Below, in pieces: positions 45,026-53,763 of a DNA stretch of 64,000 bases (positions are counted from its first letter, which is position 1; each line of letters opens with the position of its first letter). Position numbers and translations under genes: made by a program. This DNA is from Oxobacter pfennigii (GTDB lineage Bacteria > Bacillota > Clostridia > Clostridiales > Oxobacteraceae). The stretch is from positions 1 through 64,000 of the forward strand of contig NZ_LKET01000039.1 of NCBI RefSeq assembly GCF_001317355.1, given 5' to 3'. The notes beneath the pieces are model-generated. The model saw only the letters and a list, made by a program, of their open reading frames with translations, was not told the origin of the DNA and ran no database searches.

Positions 45026-47727
45026 TTGAGCAGCAGTATTATACAAGGGAACGAAGAGGCATATTCCGTTCTTCGGAAGGATATGATACCATCGCAAAAT
45101 CCAGGGGACTGAATGAAAACTTCATAAAGAAAAACCTCCATCCCTTTTGCTTCTATGACCCTCCCAGGAAATTAGAGGCTTCGGGAGAGAAGGATCCTTT
45201 AAAATATCCTGAATCCTTCATATGCTTTCATGTTGATACCGGAGAAATGGTTGTCGGGCGTTCGGTATATGTGGGTGCAGACTTCACCGGACTTCGCAGC
45301 ACCTTCTTTACCCATAATTTCGTCATACCTGAGGCCGAAAAGGGAGAGTATATAAAAAATATTGAAAAGACAGTTTATGCCGGAGGATTTTCAGACAGCT
45401 ACAATATTGAAATGGGTATGGAAATTCCCCAGCTTTCAGTCATTAAGTATGACAGGAATGAGAGAAATTACAATACAGGGCAACTGGAGGATATAGGTAT
45501 AACGGAAGGGGTTTATAAAAAACTTCTGCATGCTTCAATTATGTCATCCATGGGAAAGAAAAAGGTGTATATCAATCCCGGAGTTGATATAGGGGATATA
45601 TCGGGTTATGCCAAAAGACTTCTAAAATATATATTTGCAGGGCTGCCCTATTACGTGAGAGGGAACATAGGGTATATTACCTATGTAAAGGAGCCTGAAA
45701 GCAGGAAATATATAAACATAATGTTCGTGGAAGAGGAAGGACTGAGGCAAAATTATTCCAAGATTGAGAGAGAATATGCATTCGACCTTGTCAATGACCG
45801 GATACCTGATATAGATGCAGTGGACCACCCTTATCTTGATTTTGCCTGGGACAATATAAATAATGAAAGGAACCTGGAGTCCTTTTATGAATTTGCTTTA
45901 AGTATGCTTTACAATGCCGGCCATGAAGAAAAGCTATACATGGGTACATATGATGACCTTTGCATTTTATATTGCATAAAGGAAGGGAATTTTAACCTTT
46001 ACAGGTCGGACAGGGAACATGCCCAGGATATAATACTCAAGTATTATAACTGCTCTGACGAAAGAGGGAAGGCCTTATTAAGCAATTTATATATCAAGAT
46101 AGTTGACCGGGAAATTGAAGATATGGAGAGCAGCACTTACCTTCCTTCCTACAGGACAGTTGAAAACCTTGCAAGTTATTTTAATGTTGGAGTTCAAACT
46201 GTAAACAGCAGGATTTTTTATCTGCTGGGAACTGTCCTTTCAAAAAGCAGGGCAGTTAAGGATTATGGGGCAGGGATATTTAAAATTTTATCACAAAATG
46301 CACTGATGTATGGGCAATTTATAAATCTCATATTAAGAAGCAACAGTGTAAAACCGGTCTTTGAAATATATATTGAAGACAGATTTTCAGATATACAAAA
46401 CCTGAAGGGGCTTTTTAATGAAATACAATACTGGGAAACTATATCAAATGACGTTATTCTAAACAGGCGCTTTAAAGAACTGGTAACCCATAAGGTTACG
46501 GAGCTTTTAGCAAAGTCAAAAAACATGGTATCCGAAAATAAAAAGATTGAAGACTTTATGACCGGGCTGACCAAGTCAGCCGGCAATAATCTCCAGCAGG
46601 AAAAATACAGGGAGTTTGCAGTATCAATAATTGATAACTGCGAAGATTTCCTGTATGAAAATTTAGATTTATATAGTTTATCCCTGGAAGATATCAAAAG
46701 CCTGAGACTTAAGTACAGGCGTAGTCAACCCAGGTATGAAATGATCGAATATATTCAAGAATTAGTACTTAAAGGCCAAAGCTCCGATAGATATGGTATA
46801 TTCAGGCTGGAATACGGAAACCAGGTGAAATCAATAATACGCAAGCTTTACAAAGATAAAATCGAATACAGCAACTATCCTGCTATTATACTGGGCTTTA
46901 TTACAGTTTTAGGTAACAGCATTAAATATGATTTTGAAAGCCTCATCAATTATTTGCATTCAGGCGGCAGTGATAAAATATATGAATTTTTCCTGTGGTC
47001 CTTTGATGAAAATGTGTTTTCCCATGTTATAAATTTTGATGAATATACAGAGAGCGTGAGGAACTATTTTATTACTCATGATAAAAATGCCTTTAAAAAG
47101 AAGGATGTAAAAATCCTGCTCTACAGCACAAGAAACAAGGAGTTTTCGAAATTTCTTAAAGAGCTGGAACTTGAGCTGGCAAACCCTGCAGTAAGGTTTT
47201 TTACAATACATAAAAGGCAGATAATGCGCAGCATGTTCACCTTCCTTTTGCTCGGTGCAGTTGCAGTCGGAACCTATAAGCTTATCGGGGTTTTACTACC
47301 AGGTGAAAAAACTGACGGACCATTAAGAGTAAAAGACGCCTATAAGGCTAATATTGCATATAAGAGGGCAATGCTTGAAGACAGTATTAAAAAGGAAATT
47401 GACAGCCTTCAAAGCAAAGCAGCCCTTGACAGCTGCATGTATACCATAAAATGCGGAGTGATAAACATTCAAAATATGCGGGGACTTATAATCCTGTCAA
47501 TTGCAAATACCGGCAGTAACATTATCGGGGAAGGCCCTTCCATAACTGATGGGGAAAATTACAGGGATATATATAACTTCAGCTATAGCATTTCAATAGC
47601 TGAAAAGGACGGCGCTAGTATTCAAAGCCCAAATGACCTTGACAGCCTGGCAGCAGATTTAAATAACGCTGTCTATGCAGGCATTACAAAGTTTATTGAC
47701 AGCGAGATTACAGAAAAAGAATTTTAA
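45022..47727 (+). CDS. GAP1-like GTPase-associated protein with membrane segment
   Basis: The 901-residue protein begins with a domain recognisable as GAP1-N2-like: EQQYYTRERRGIFRSSEGYD, then FYDPPRKLEASG and RSTFFTHNFVIPE. A long helical middle (about 240-730), one membrane segment (about 737-757, MFTFLLLGAVAVGTYKLIGV) and a 145-residue domain beyond it follow. Family members are encoded beside TRAFAC GTPases and were named GTPase-associated protein 1 on that basis; a GAP activity is not proved as far as I know. The gene overlaps the GTPase gene by 4 bp (GTGA). The C-terminal membrane segment would tie the GTPase to the envelope. Confidence 0.85.
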   Translation: MIEQQYYTRERRGIFRSSEGYDTIAKSRGLNENFIKKNLHPFCFYDPPRKLEASGEKDPLKYPESFICFHVDTGEMVVGRSVYVGADFTGLRSTFFTHNFVIPEAEKGEYIKNIEKTVYAGGFSDSYNIEMGMEIPQLSVIKYDRNERNYNTGQLEDIGITEGVYKKLLHASIMSSMGKKKVYINPGVDIGDISGYAKRLLKYIFAGLPYYVRGNIGYITYVKEPESRKYINIMFVEEEGLRQNYSKIEREYAFDLVNDRIPDIDAVDHPYLDFAWDNINNERNLESFYEFALSMLYNAGHEEKLYMGTYDDLCILYCIKEGNFNLYRSDREHAQDIILKYYNCSDERGKALLSNLYIKIVDREIEDMESSTYLPSYRTVENLASYFNVGVQTVNSRIFYLLGTVLSKSRAVKDYGAGIFKILSQNALMYGQFINLILRSNSVKPVFEIYIEDRFSDIQNLKGLFNEIQYWETISNDVILNRRFKELVTHKVTELLAKSKNMVSENKKIEDFMTGLTKSAGNNLQQEKYREFAVSIIDNCEDFLYENLDLYSLSLEDIKSLRLKYRRSQPRYEMIEYIQELVLKGQSSDRYGIFRLEYGNQVKSIIRKLYKDKIEYSNYPAIILGFITVLGNSIKYDFESLINYLHSGGSDKIYEFFLWSFDENVFSHVINFDEYTESVRNYFITHDKNAFKKKDVKILLYSTRNKEFSKFLKELELELANPAVRFFTIHKRQIMRSMFTFLLLGAVAVGTYKLIGVLLPGEKTDGPLRVKDAYKANIAYKRAMLEDSIKKEIDSLQSKAALDSCMYTIKCGVINIQNMRGLIILSIANTGSNIIGEGPSITDGENYRDIYNFSYSISIAEKDGASIQSPNDLDSLAADLNNAVYAGITKFIDSEITEKEF

Positions 47728-47764
47728 AACTTAGGTTTAACAGGTTTTAAGAAGAGGTGGTAAT

Positions 47765-47905
47765 ATGATATATGTGTTTATTGCTGCAATGACGGTATTT
47801 GTGGGCGTTAAATTCATAATGTTTACCAGAAATAAGAAAAATGCCGTCAGCGTTGAAAATATAGATGCAATGCTGATTAAGTTTATTAATGGGCAGAGGA
47901 ACTGA
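47765..47905 (+). CDS. 46-residue single-pass membrane peptide
   Basis: ATG 47765 follows AAGAGGTGG and opens 46 codons: one hydrophobic helix (VFIAAMTVFVGVKFIMF, about 4-20), then a charged tail ending INGQRN. It lies 37 bp after the GAP1-like gene and its stop directly precedes the next start (1 bp). The good ribosome site and gapless placement speak for a real gene that is easily missed because of its size. Function unknown; perhaps a small membrane subunit of the system. Confidence 0.65.
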   Translation: MIYVFIAAMTVFVGVKFIMFTRNKKNAVSVENIDAMLIKFINGQRN

Positions 47906-47906
47906 T

Positions 47907-48848
47907 ATGGATGGCAGAAGGGCAGTGTTATTTAAAAAATTTAAAGTTACCAGATATTCATATGAGAAGCTGAGCTTTTGTAAAAGCTGCGGAAAATACA
48001 CCGTTTTGGCTGAAAATGAATATGAATGCTGCAATAAAATGAAGCTTATCCATATAGACAGGCATTTTCATATAACATTAAGAAGGCGTTTTCAAATAGA
48101 CATACTGGTTCTTTTTATATTGTTCTTTTCGGGAATAATTTTTGCCCGAAACCTTCATGAAATATATATAATGGCTGCATCCGGCTTGGCCCTGATATTT
48201 TTATACCTTTTTTTATACAAAGCCTATAAAAAGTCGGGAGGCACCATGTTAATGCTTGAATTCTTTAAAAGGCATTATAACAGCATATTTAAAGGATTGA
48301 AAATGGATGCCGATGCCGCCGGAGAAAAGATGGAGTCGGGAGATTTTAAAGGTGCTTATGAAGATTTCAGAGAAATTGGGGTGCTCCTTAGAAATGACCC
48401 AATCAAGCTCAGCAAGCTTCTTTGCCTGGATAAGTTCATATTAAGAAAGGATGAAAGCTTGGAGCTTGAAACCCTGATACCTACCGTATATAATCCGCTG
48501 TTTGTAGATTATATAAATGATATTGCAAAATTGTCTCCTGCCCTTGTCGGAAGAAAGGTCATCGACTATGTTATAGCCTGGGAAGATGTGATTGCAGAGG
48601 AGCAGGTCGGCACGGAAGTCCTGGGGAGAGTTGCGGAGGCGGCAATAAGGACCAGGAATAATGTGGTATTGTATAAAAGCTTTATATCAAGGTACCTGAA
48701 CTTAATGAAGAAAGACAGGCTGGCAAGATTGTATGCTTTGCTTAAAGAAGGAAACATAGAAGGGCTGGATGGCCTTTATAAAGAGGTGGCCCATATAATA
48801 TACGAAAAATATAGGGATGACCCTCAGTTTAAAGGGATTTTAGCATAA
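47907..48848 (+). CDS. zinc-ribbon membrane protein of the tubulin/GTPase set
   Basis: From ATG 47907 (site AGAGGAA) the product has 313 residues. An N-terminal zinc ribbon has FCKSCG (Cys 25 and 28) and ECC (41-42). Two membrane segments lie at about 62-80 and 85-105. A helical cytoplasmic domain of about 200 residues follows, containing DFKGAYEDFREIGVLL. The same pairing of a zinc ribbon with switch-like partners is seen in the GTPase of the set. Not a family that I recognise. It lies 12 bp before the last large gene. Confidence 0.7.
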   Translation: MDGRRAVLFKKFKVTRYSYEKLSFCKSCGKYTVLAENEYECCNKMKLIHIDRHFHITLRRRFQIDILVLFILFFSGIIFARNLHEIYIMAASGLALIFLYLFLYKAYKKSGGTMLMLEFFKRHYNSIFKGLKMDADAAGEKMESGDFKGAYEDFREIGVLLRNDPIKLSKLLCLDKFILRKDESLELETLIPTVYNPLFVDYINDIAKLSPALVGRKVIDYVIAWEDVIAEEQVGTEVLGRVAEAAIRTRNNVVLYKSFISRYLNLMKKDRLARLYALLKEGNIEGLDGLYKEVAHIIYEKYRDDPQFKGILA

Positions 48849-48860
48849 GAGGAAGCATTT

Positions 48861-50612
48861 ATGAGATATGTAGGGTACAAGCAGGTTAAGTTTATACGAT
48901 TGGTAACGGCATGCATTTGCCTTGGGTTTATGGCTGCAGCTTTGTTTAAGCTTTATTATAACTATTCCAAGATAGAAAGCTTTAAAAAGGGCGAGGAGTT
49001 TTATAATGAAGGCAGGGTGGTGGATGCCGAAGAGTGGTTGATGAAAGCAAAACAACGTACATTGTTTGAATATAATGAGGACCGGCTTTCGGAACGGCTG
49101 GGTGAGCTTAAAGATGTTACAAACCTTAAAGCCTTCATGGAGGATTTATCAAAGAATATTAAAAAGGCAAATGAATCAAAGGATGTCGAGCATCTTATAG
49201 ATGAATACAACAGATATATTGAAAGATACGGCCAGGAGTCTGAAAAGGGCGAAGGAACAAAAGCTGTCTTTGAAGAAATATCGAAGAATTATAAAATAGA
49301 GGATAACCTGGAAAAATATTTTGCTGCTGCAAAGGATGCTTTAAAAGCCCGGGCGGAAAATAATATTAAATCAAAGGAATTTCAAAATGAAGATTTTAAA
49401 GATACCTTCCTTAAAATGCCGGCGGTATATTATGGAGGAGAAGAAAATAAGAAAGAGGAAGTGGATAAGCTTATAAAGGACTATGATTATAATAAAATCG
49501 ATATTATAGCCTTGGATAAAGGAATTTCTGCCGCTACTTCCGAAGCCCAGAATATAATTTTATCTTATAAGAAGAATTCCCGTGATTATAAATGGGTTAT
49601 AGATAAAATGGAATCTTTGTGGGGACATGAAATAGATAAAGATATAAATGCTCTGGATTATAACTCATTATACGGCCATTACAGGGAATATGAATCCTTT
49701 ATAGGGAACTATCTTACAAAGTCAAAGGTCCTTGCTGCTGTAGACAGTCAAATAAGAGATGATTATAACAGGGCAAATAAATACAGTGATGAAGGTAACT
49801 TTAGTGAGGCAATGACCATTTATAAAAATATTTCTCAATTCAAAGATGTACAGCCTGATATGAACAGTACACAAATAAAATGGATTGAAAAAGAGCCGTT
49901 GGTAGCTTTAAATACAGTTTTTCCCGATAAAAGGTTTATTATGGCCCAGTCCGGCGTAGACACCTGGGGAAGTACCGTGTTTGCCTTGGGATGCGATGAC
50001 GAGGGAGAACTGGTTTTAGTAAAGGTTTCAGAAGACTGTAAATACACTGCAGCATCTGCAAAGATAGAGGATTATAATGATAACTTAAAGTCCATTAGGA
50101 CTGTAAAAGAATTGGATTATAATGGTCCCTCCGTTATCGTGGAATTATCGTCGGATAACAGGGAGGCTTTGTATATTGGGCTTGCTGTTTTGGATACAGG
50201 CTTTAAAGAGATTTTTAAACTTGAGGCCGACAGCCTCACAATAGAAAGCCCGGAGCAGCTGCTTGTAGATAACCCAGTCGGTGAAGGAGAAGGCGGGCAA
50301 TGTTATTATATATTAAAAGACGGTTATTATAGCTTTGATAAAATAAAGGACGATTTTACTCTGATAAACTTAAGGGATATTGATAACTATAGAGGCAAAA
50401 AAATAAAATTTTTCTGCAATGTGCTGGAATATGACAATTTCAGGAAAGAGGCCATAGGCAGGAGCGGCGATACATATGTTTTTCTCAGAAACTTCAGGCT
50501 TAACAGGACAGGCAGCATGTATATAACTGGAGTCTATACTGAGGAGTCAAGGATATACGGGGAAGACGGACCCGTTACCATCCCAAGTGTAAATGTATTG
50601 GACGCAGAATAA
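48861..50612 (+). CDS. membrane-anchored TPR-like protein, unknown family
   Basis: The 583-residue protein has one membrane segment near the start (about 10-30), so most of it lies on one side, probably outside. Residues 35-340 are helical, with TPR-like units (KKGEEFYNEGRVVDAEEWLMKA at 42-63 and YSDEGNFSEAMTIYKNISQF at 311-330). The rest is beta-rich. No catalytic motif. It closes the ten-gene set; a fatty-acid-hydroxylase-family gene follows after 45 bp with no clear terminator between. Confidence 0.7.
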   Translation: MRYVGYKQVKFIRLVTACICLGFMAAALFKLYYNYSKIESFKKGEEFYNEGRVVDAEEWLMKAKQRTLFEYNEDRLSERLGELKDVTNLKAFMEDLSKNIKKANESKDVEHLIDEYNRYIERYGQESEKGEGTKAVFEEISKNYKIEDNLEKYFAAAKDALKARAENNIKSKEFQNEDFKDTFLKMPAVYYGGEENKKEEVDKLIKDYDYNKIDIIALDKGISAATSEAQNIILSYKKNSRDYKWVIDKMESLWGHEIDKDINALDYNSLYGHYREYESFIGNYLTKSKVLAAVDSQIRDDYNRANKYSDEGNFSEAMTIYKNISQFKDVQPDMNSTQIKWIEKEPLVALNTVFPDKRFIMAQSGVDTWGSTVFALGCDDEGELVLVKVSEDCKYTAASAKIEDYNDNLKSIRTVKELDYNGPSVIVELSSDNREALYIGLAVLDTGFKEIFKLEADSLTIESPEQLLVDNPVGEGEGGQCYYILKDGYYSFDKIKDDFTLINLRDIDNYRGKKIKFFCNVLEYDNFRKEAIGRSGDTYVFLRNFRLNRTGSMYITGVYTEESRIYGEDGPVTIPSVNVLDAE

Positions 50613-50657
50613 GAATAGGTCTCTATGCCGTATAATACTTTTAGGAGCCATATTGCT

Positions 50658-51137
50658 ATGAATATACAAACTACAGTAATTGTTGCTTTTTTGCTTTCAT
50701 CATTAGTTGAATACTGCTTTCACAGGTTTTATTTCCATTACTTTCAAAAAGATGGTTTTGCTCAAAAACATCACAGGCAATTTAGCGGTAAAACTTCTTT
50801 TGAGGTACCTGATGCCAGGTTGCAGGATATTATGCCAAGCTATATGTATTTATTTATAAAAGCTTCTTTATATTATATATTATCGGTCATATGGTTTATC
50901 GATAATATATCCCAGGGCATATTGTTCTTTGCTACCACCCTTATATATGCACTGTGGACCGAATATATACACCTTCACTTTCATAAACCTGATGGTAAAG
51001 CAATTGAAAATCTCAGGATTTTTAAATTCTTAAAAGAAAATCACAGAAAACACCATATGGATAATACCATCTACTATGGTATAGGCAGTCATATATGGGA
51101 TATATTGTTTAGAACCGATAAAGAAAGGTCCGCTTAA
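50658..51137 (+). CDS. fatty acid hydroxylase/sterol desaturase-family protein
   Basis: The product of about 159 residues has membrane helices and the eight-His di-iron pattern of the family: EYCFHRFYFH, KHHRQF, EYIHLHFH and NHRKHH. Such enzymes hydroxylate or desaturate lipids with oxygen, which is unusual for an anaerobe. I prefer ATG 50658, ten bases after AGGAG; ATG 50625 is possible. It lies 45 bp downstream of the tubulin/GTPase set in the same direction and may belong to the same transcript, which would bring a membrane lipid modifier into the system. Confidence 0.8.
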   Translation: MNIQTTVIVAFLLSSLVEYCFHRFYFHYFQKDGFAQKHHRQFSGKTSFEVPDARLQDIMPSYMYLFIKASLYYILSVIWFIDNISQGILFFATTLIYALWTEYIHLHFHKPDGKAIENLRIFKFLKENHRKHHMDNTIYYGIGSHIWDILFRTDKERSA

Positions 51138-51221
51138 GGTATAATCTAACTTGCATAATTTGTTAAATTACTTTAAACACACAATATATATTATACCAAT
51201 AATGACATAAAAAAGCAATAT

Positions 51222-51250
51222 TTGACATTGGTAAAATTTGTTGATATAGT
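51222..51250 (+). promoter_or_regulatory. sigma-A promoter of the Spo0E-like gene
   Basis: TTGACA (51222-51227) and TATAGT (51245-51250) with 17-bp spacing, 49 bp before the start codon. Confidence 0.8.
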
Positions 51251-51298
51251 TAAATAAAGTATTCCAGAGAATAGCTGTTATTAAGAAAGGGGTATTAA

Positions 51299-51856
51299 AT
51301 GATGTATAAGAAGATTGAGGATTTGCGACGGGAACTCAATGAAATGCTGGACTCCCCCAATTATGATAACGAAAAATTACTGGATAAAAGCAGAGAGCTT
51401 GACATACTCATTGTACAGATGATGAGGGAGAAACAAAGAGCAGAAGAGGAAAAAATAATCGAGGAATTAGAAAACCTGCTGGATAAGTTAGAAATTACCG
51501 ATATGTCATACCAACGGCTGAGAATAGTGGACCCTGTTCATAAGAAAGTCCTTATTTTGAAGGACACTGATTTGTATGACGAGGACGTAAAATGCTTTGA
51601 GTTTTGGAACAGAGGCGAGGTATGCGACAATTGTATTTCCCTCAGGGCATTTAATGAGAATAATGCAGTATTTAAGTTGGAATACCAGGGTAATAAAATT
51701 TACATGGTAACAGCAATTCCGATTATTATAAAAGGTAAGTCAGTAGTGATGGAGTTTATAAAAAATACTACTGATTTATTTTATATAAGCAATGGTATGC
51801 ATGGCCAGGAAGAAAAAATTTACGCTTTGATAGACAGAATGAACAATTTACAATAG
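51299..51856 (+). CDS. Spo0E-like domain fused to a PAS-like domain
   Basis: Residues 1-50 form the two-helix hairpin of Spo0E-family phosphatases, including the signature SRELDILIV (about 29-37). Spo0E proteins remove phosphate from Spo0A and delay sporulation. A PAS-like domain follows (about 70-165), with a Cys pair VCDNC in CFEFWNRGEVCDNCISLRA, a pattern seen in clostridial PAS sensors. The fusion suggests that a cofactor or redox signal tunes dephosphorylation of Spo0A. Start ATG 51299 or 51302 behind AAAGGGG, served by the promoter at 51222. Confidence 0.8.
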   Translation: MMYKKIEDLRRELNEMLDSPNYDNEKLLDKSRELDILIVQMMREKQRAEEEKIIEELENLLDKLEITDMSYQRLRIVDPVHKKVLILKDTDLYDEDVKCFEFWNRGEVCDNCISLRAFNENNAVFKLEYQGNKIYMVTAIPIIIKGKSVVMEFIKNTTDLFYISNGMHGQEEKIYALIDRMNNLQ

Positions 51857-51943
51857 CTTAAAGGCGTCTTCATACCTCTAAAAACAAAATATGCTAAAAT
51901 ATGTTATAATATATTAGATGTTTTTGTTTCAGAGGTGACAACA

Positions 51944-52645
51944 ATGAGCCAATACCTATATAAAAAAGAATTTACTTGCCCAGTATGTGAGAATAAGTTT
52001 CAAAGCTCCGTGGTGAGAAACAGCATGGTCCGGCTTGCTAAAAGGGATACAGATCTGTTCAGGTATTATAAGAATATTAACCCATATTATTATGAAATAA
52101 AAGTTTGCCCCCGATGCGGTTTTGCATTTTCAGAGCACTCCACCCTTGGATTGGATTATGAGGTAAAGAAAAATTTTTATAATAGTGTTTCAAAGCACTG
52201 GAACAGTGTAGATTATTGCGGAGAAAGAAGCTTAAAGGAAGCCATAGCCACCTTTAAGCTTGCACTTCTTGCGGCACAAATTACAAATGAAAAATTGTCG
52301 GTGAGAGGCAATTACTGTCTTAGGTTATGCTGGTTAAACAGGCTGGATGAAAATCATGAAGAAGAAATGAGATTTATGAAAAGCGCTTTTTCAGCCTTTG
52401 AGGAATCATACCAGACGGAGGATAACAAGGGAATAAAAGTAATGAAGCCCGAAGTTATGCTGTACATGCTGGGGGAATTGAGCTTTAGACTTCAAAACTA
52501 TGCTGATACGAAAAAGTGGTTCAGCATAGCTCTTGGTGAATGTACAAAAAATCCCTTTATAGATGCCAAAATAAAGGACATCATAAGAGACAGGTGGATG
52601 GATATCAAATATGAAATATTCCATGAAAATCATGAAAACATATAA
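51944..52645 (+). CDS. DUF2225-family protein with zinc ribbon
   Basis: From ATG 51944 (behind AGAGGTGA) the product has 233 residues. It begins with EFTCPVCENKFQSSVVRNS and contains VCPRCGFAFSEH. The Cys pairs form a zinc ribbon, followed by a TPR-like helical domain. This is the standard plan of DUF2225 proteins of Firmicutes. Function unknown; a terminator follows. Confidence 0.9.
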   Translation: MSQYLYKKEFTCPVCENKFQSSVVRNSMVRLAKRDTDLFRYYKNINPYYYEIKVCPRCGFAFSEHSTLGLDYEVKKNFYNSVSKHWNSVDYCGERSLKEAIATFKLALLAAQITNEKLSVRGNYCLRLCWLNRLDENHEEEMRFMKSAFSAFEESYQTEDNKGIKVMKPEVMLYMLGELSFRLQNYADTKKWFSIALGECTKNPFIDAKIKDIIRDRWMDIKYEIFHENHENI

Positions 52646-52711
52646 CCTTAGATACTCCCATGCACTGCAATGGAGATTATACAGAATAACCAATGAATAT
52701 GTACGACATAT

Positions 52712-52737
52712 AACCCGCTTAACAGCGGGTTTATTTT
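52712..52737 (+). terminator. terminator after DUF2225 gene
   Basis: AACCCGCT (52712-52719) and AGCGGGTT (52724-52731) form a perfect 8-bp stem with a TAAC loop and a TTATTTTA tail. Confidence 0.85.
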
Positions 52738-52808
52738 AATGTGAACCATTGGTATGGCTGTAACCTTATTAATGCAGCGGTGCTGTTAAAATTGATATGT
52801 ATAAATTT

Positions 52809-52838
52809 TTGACGGTAGTATATACTTTGGTATATACT
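52809..52838 (+). promoter_or_regulatory. vapBC promoter with paired palindromic operators
   Basis: TTGACG (52809-52814) and TATACT (52833-52838) make the promoter. Two copies of the perfect 8-bp palindrome GTATATAC (52818-52825 and 52830-52837), centred 12 bp apart, lie between and on the boxes. This fits autorepression by VapB/VapBC. Confidence 0.75.
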
Positions 52839-52857
52839 ATTTATGAGGTGATTAGTA

Positions 52858-53088
52858 ATGGAAACCGCAAAATTATTTATCAATGGTAAGAGTCAGGCTG
52901 TCCGGCTGCCGAAAGATTACCGTTTTTCGGGTAACGAAGTATATATTAAAAAGGTGGGTAATGCTGTTATGATGTTTCCAAAAGATTATGCATGGGAAAC
53001 ATTTCTCAATGGTCTTAACAATTTTACCGATGATTTATTTGAAGAGGGACGTAATCAGGATGCTCAAGAACCAAGGGAAAAACCATGA
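52858..53088 (+). CDS. vapB: VapB-type antitoxin
   Basis: The 76-residue protein has an N-terminal SpoVT/AbrB-type swapped-hairpin DNA-binding domain: AKLFINGKSQAVRLPKDYRF and VYIKKVGNAVMMFP. A flexible acidic C-terminus should bind the toxin. Its stop overlaps the toxin start by 4 bp (ATGA), the normal coupling that keeps antitoxin in excess. Confidence 0.92.
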   Translation: METAKLFINGKSQAVRLPKDYRFSGNEVYIKKVGNAVMMFPKDYAWETFLNGLNNFTDDLFEEGRNQDAQEPREKP

Positions 53089-53486
53089 AATACATGCTGG
53101 ATACAAATATTTGTATATATCTCATAAAGAAAAAAACGGAAAACATCCTTAACAATCTGCATTCGAACATGGGCAGCGTTGCCATCTCTGCAATTACCCT
53201 GGCAGAACTCATGTATGGTGTAGAAGCAAGCGTATACCCGGAAAAAAATACAATTGCACTAAACCAATTTCTGTCTATCATAGACACCCTGCCATTTGAC
53301 GATGAATCGGCAGCAGAATACGGGAAAATTTGCGCAGCACTGAGGCGAAAAGGAACTCCTATTGGAACTATGGATATGTTGATTGCAGCTCATGCGAAAG
53401 CCAAAGGACTTATCGTCGTTACTAATAATGTCCGGGAATTTGAGACAGTCGAAGGTCTTGGGCTCGAAAATTGGGTTAGTAAATGA
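53085..53486 (+). CDS. vapC: VapC-type PIN-domain toxin
   Basis: The 133-residue endoribonuclease has the PIN acidic residues in order: Asp in YMLDTNICIYL, Glu in TLAELMYGVE, Asp in GTMDMLIAAHAK and the closing VVTNNVREFETVEGL (NxxxF). It would cut tRNA or rRNA when VapB is lost. The gene looks intact. A terminator follows at 53625. Confidence 0.93.
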   Translation: MKYMLDTNICIYLIKKKTENILNNLHSNMGSVAISAITLAELMYGVEASVYPEKNTIALNQFLSIIDTLPFDDESAAEYGKICAALRRKGTPIGTMDMLIAAHAKAKGLIVVTNNVREFETVEGLGLENWVSK

Positions 53487-53624
53487 ATGTTATTATGTAC
53501 AGTATAATCAGGAAAAATTAACAACTGGGTTATTGACAACCATTCTCAGTTACTTTATACTAAAGTTAGACGATTCTAACATATGGAATAAACTACGCAG
53601 ACAAAAGAAAAAGGTCAGGCTACA

Positions 53625-53655
53625 GCTACTTGAATTAATTCAAGTAGCAATTTTT
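53625..53655 (+). terminator. terminator after vapBC
   Basis: GCTACTTGAA (53625-53634) and TTCAAGTAGC (53639-53648), a perfect 10-bp stem with a TTAA loop, then AATTTTT. Confidence 0.9.
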
Positions 53656-53763
53656 AAAAGGCTTATTGATAATAATTATTGGTTATAATCAATAGTTTTA
53701 GTATTTGCAGTATTTTTAATTTATCGGCAGGAAGATTATGAAACAGCATAAGGAGGTTATTTT

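Noticed and set aside
53486-53763. Open frame downstream of vapC reading NVIMYSIIRKN
   Set aside because: No ribosome site, and it runs across the strong terminator at 53625-53655.
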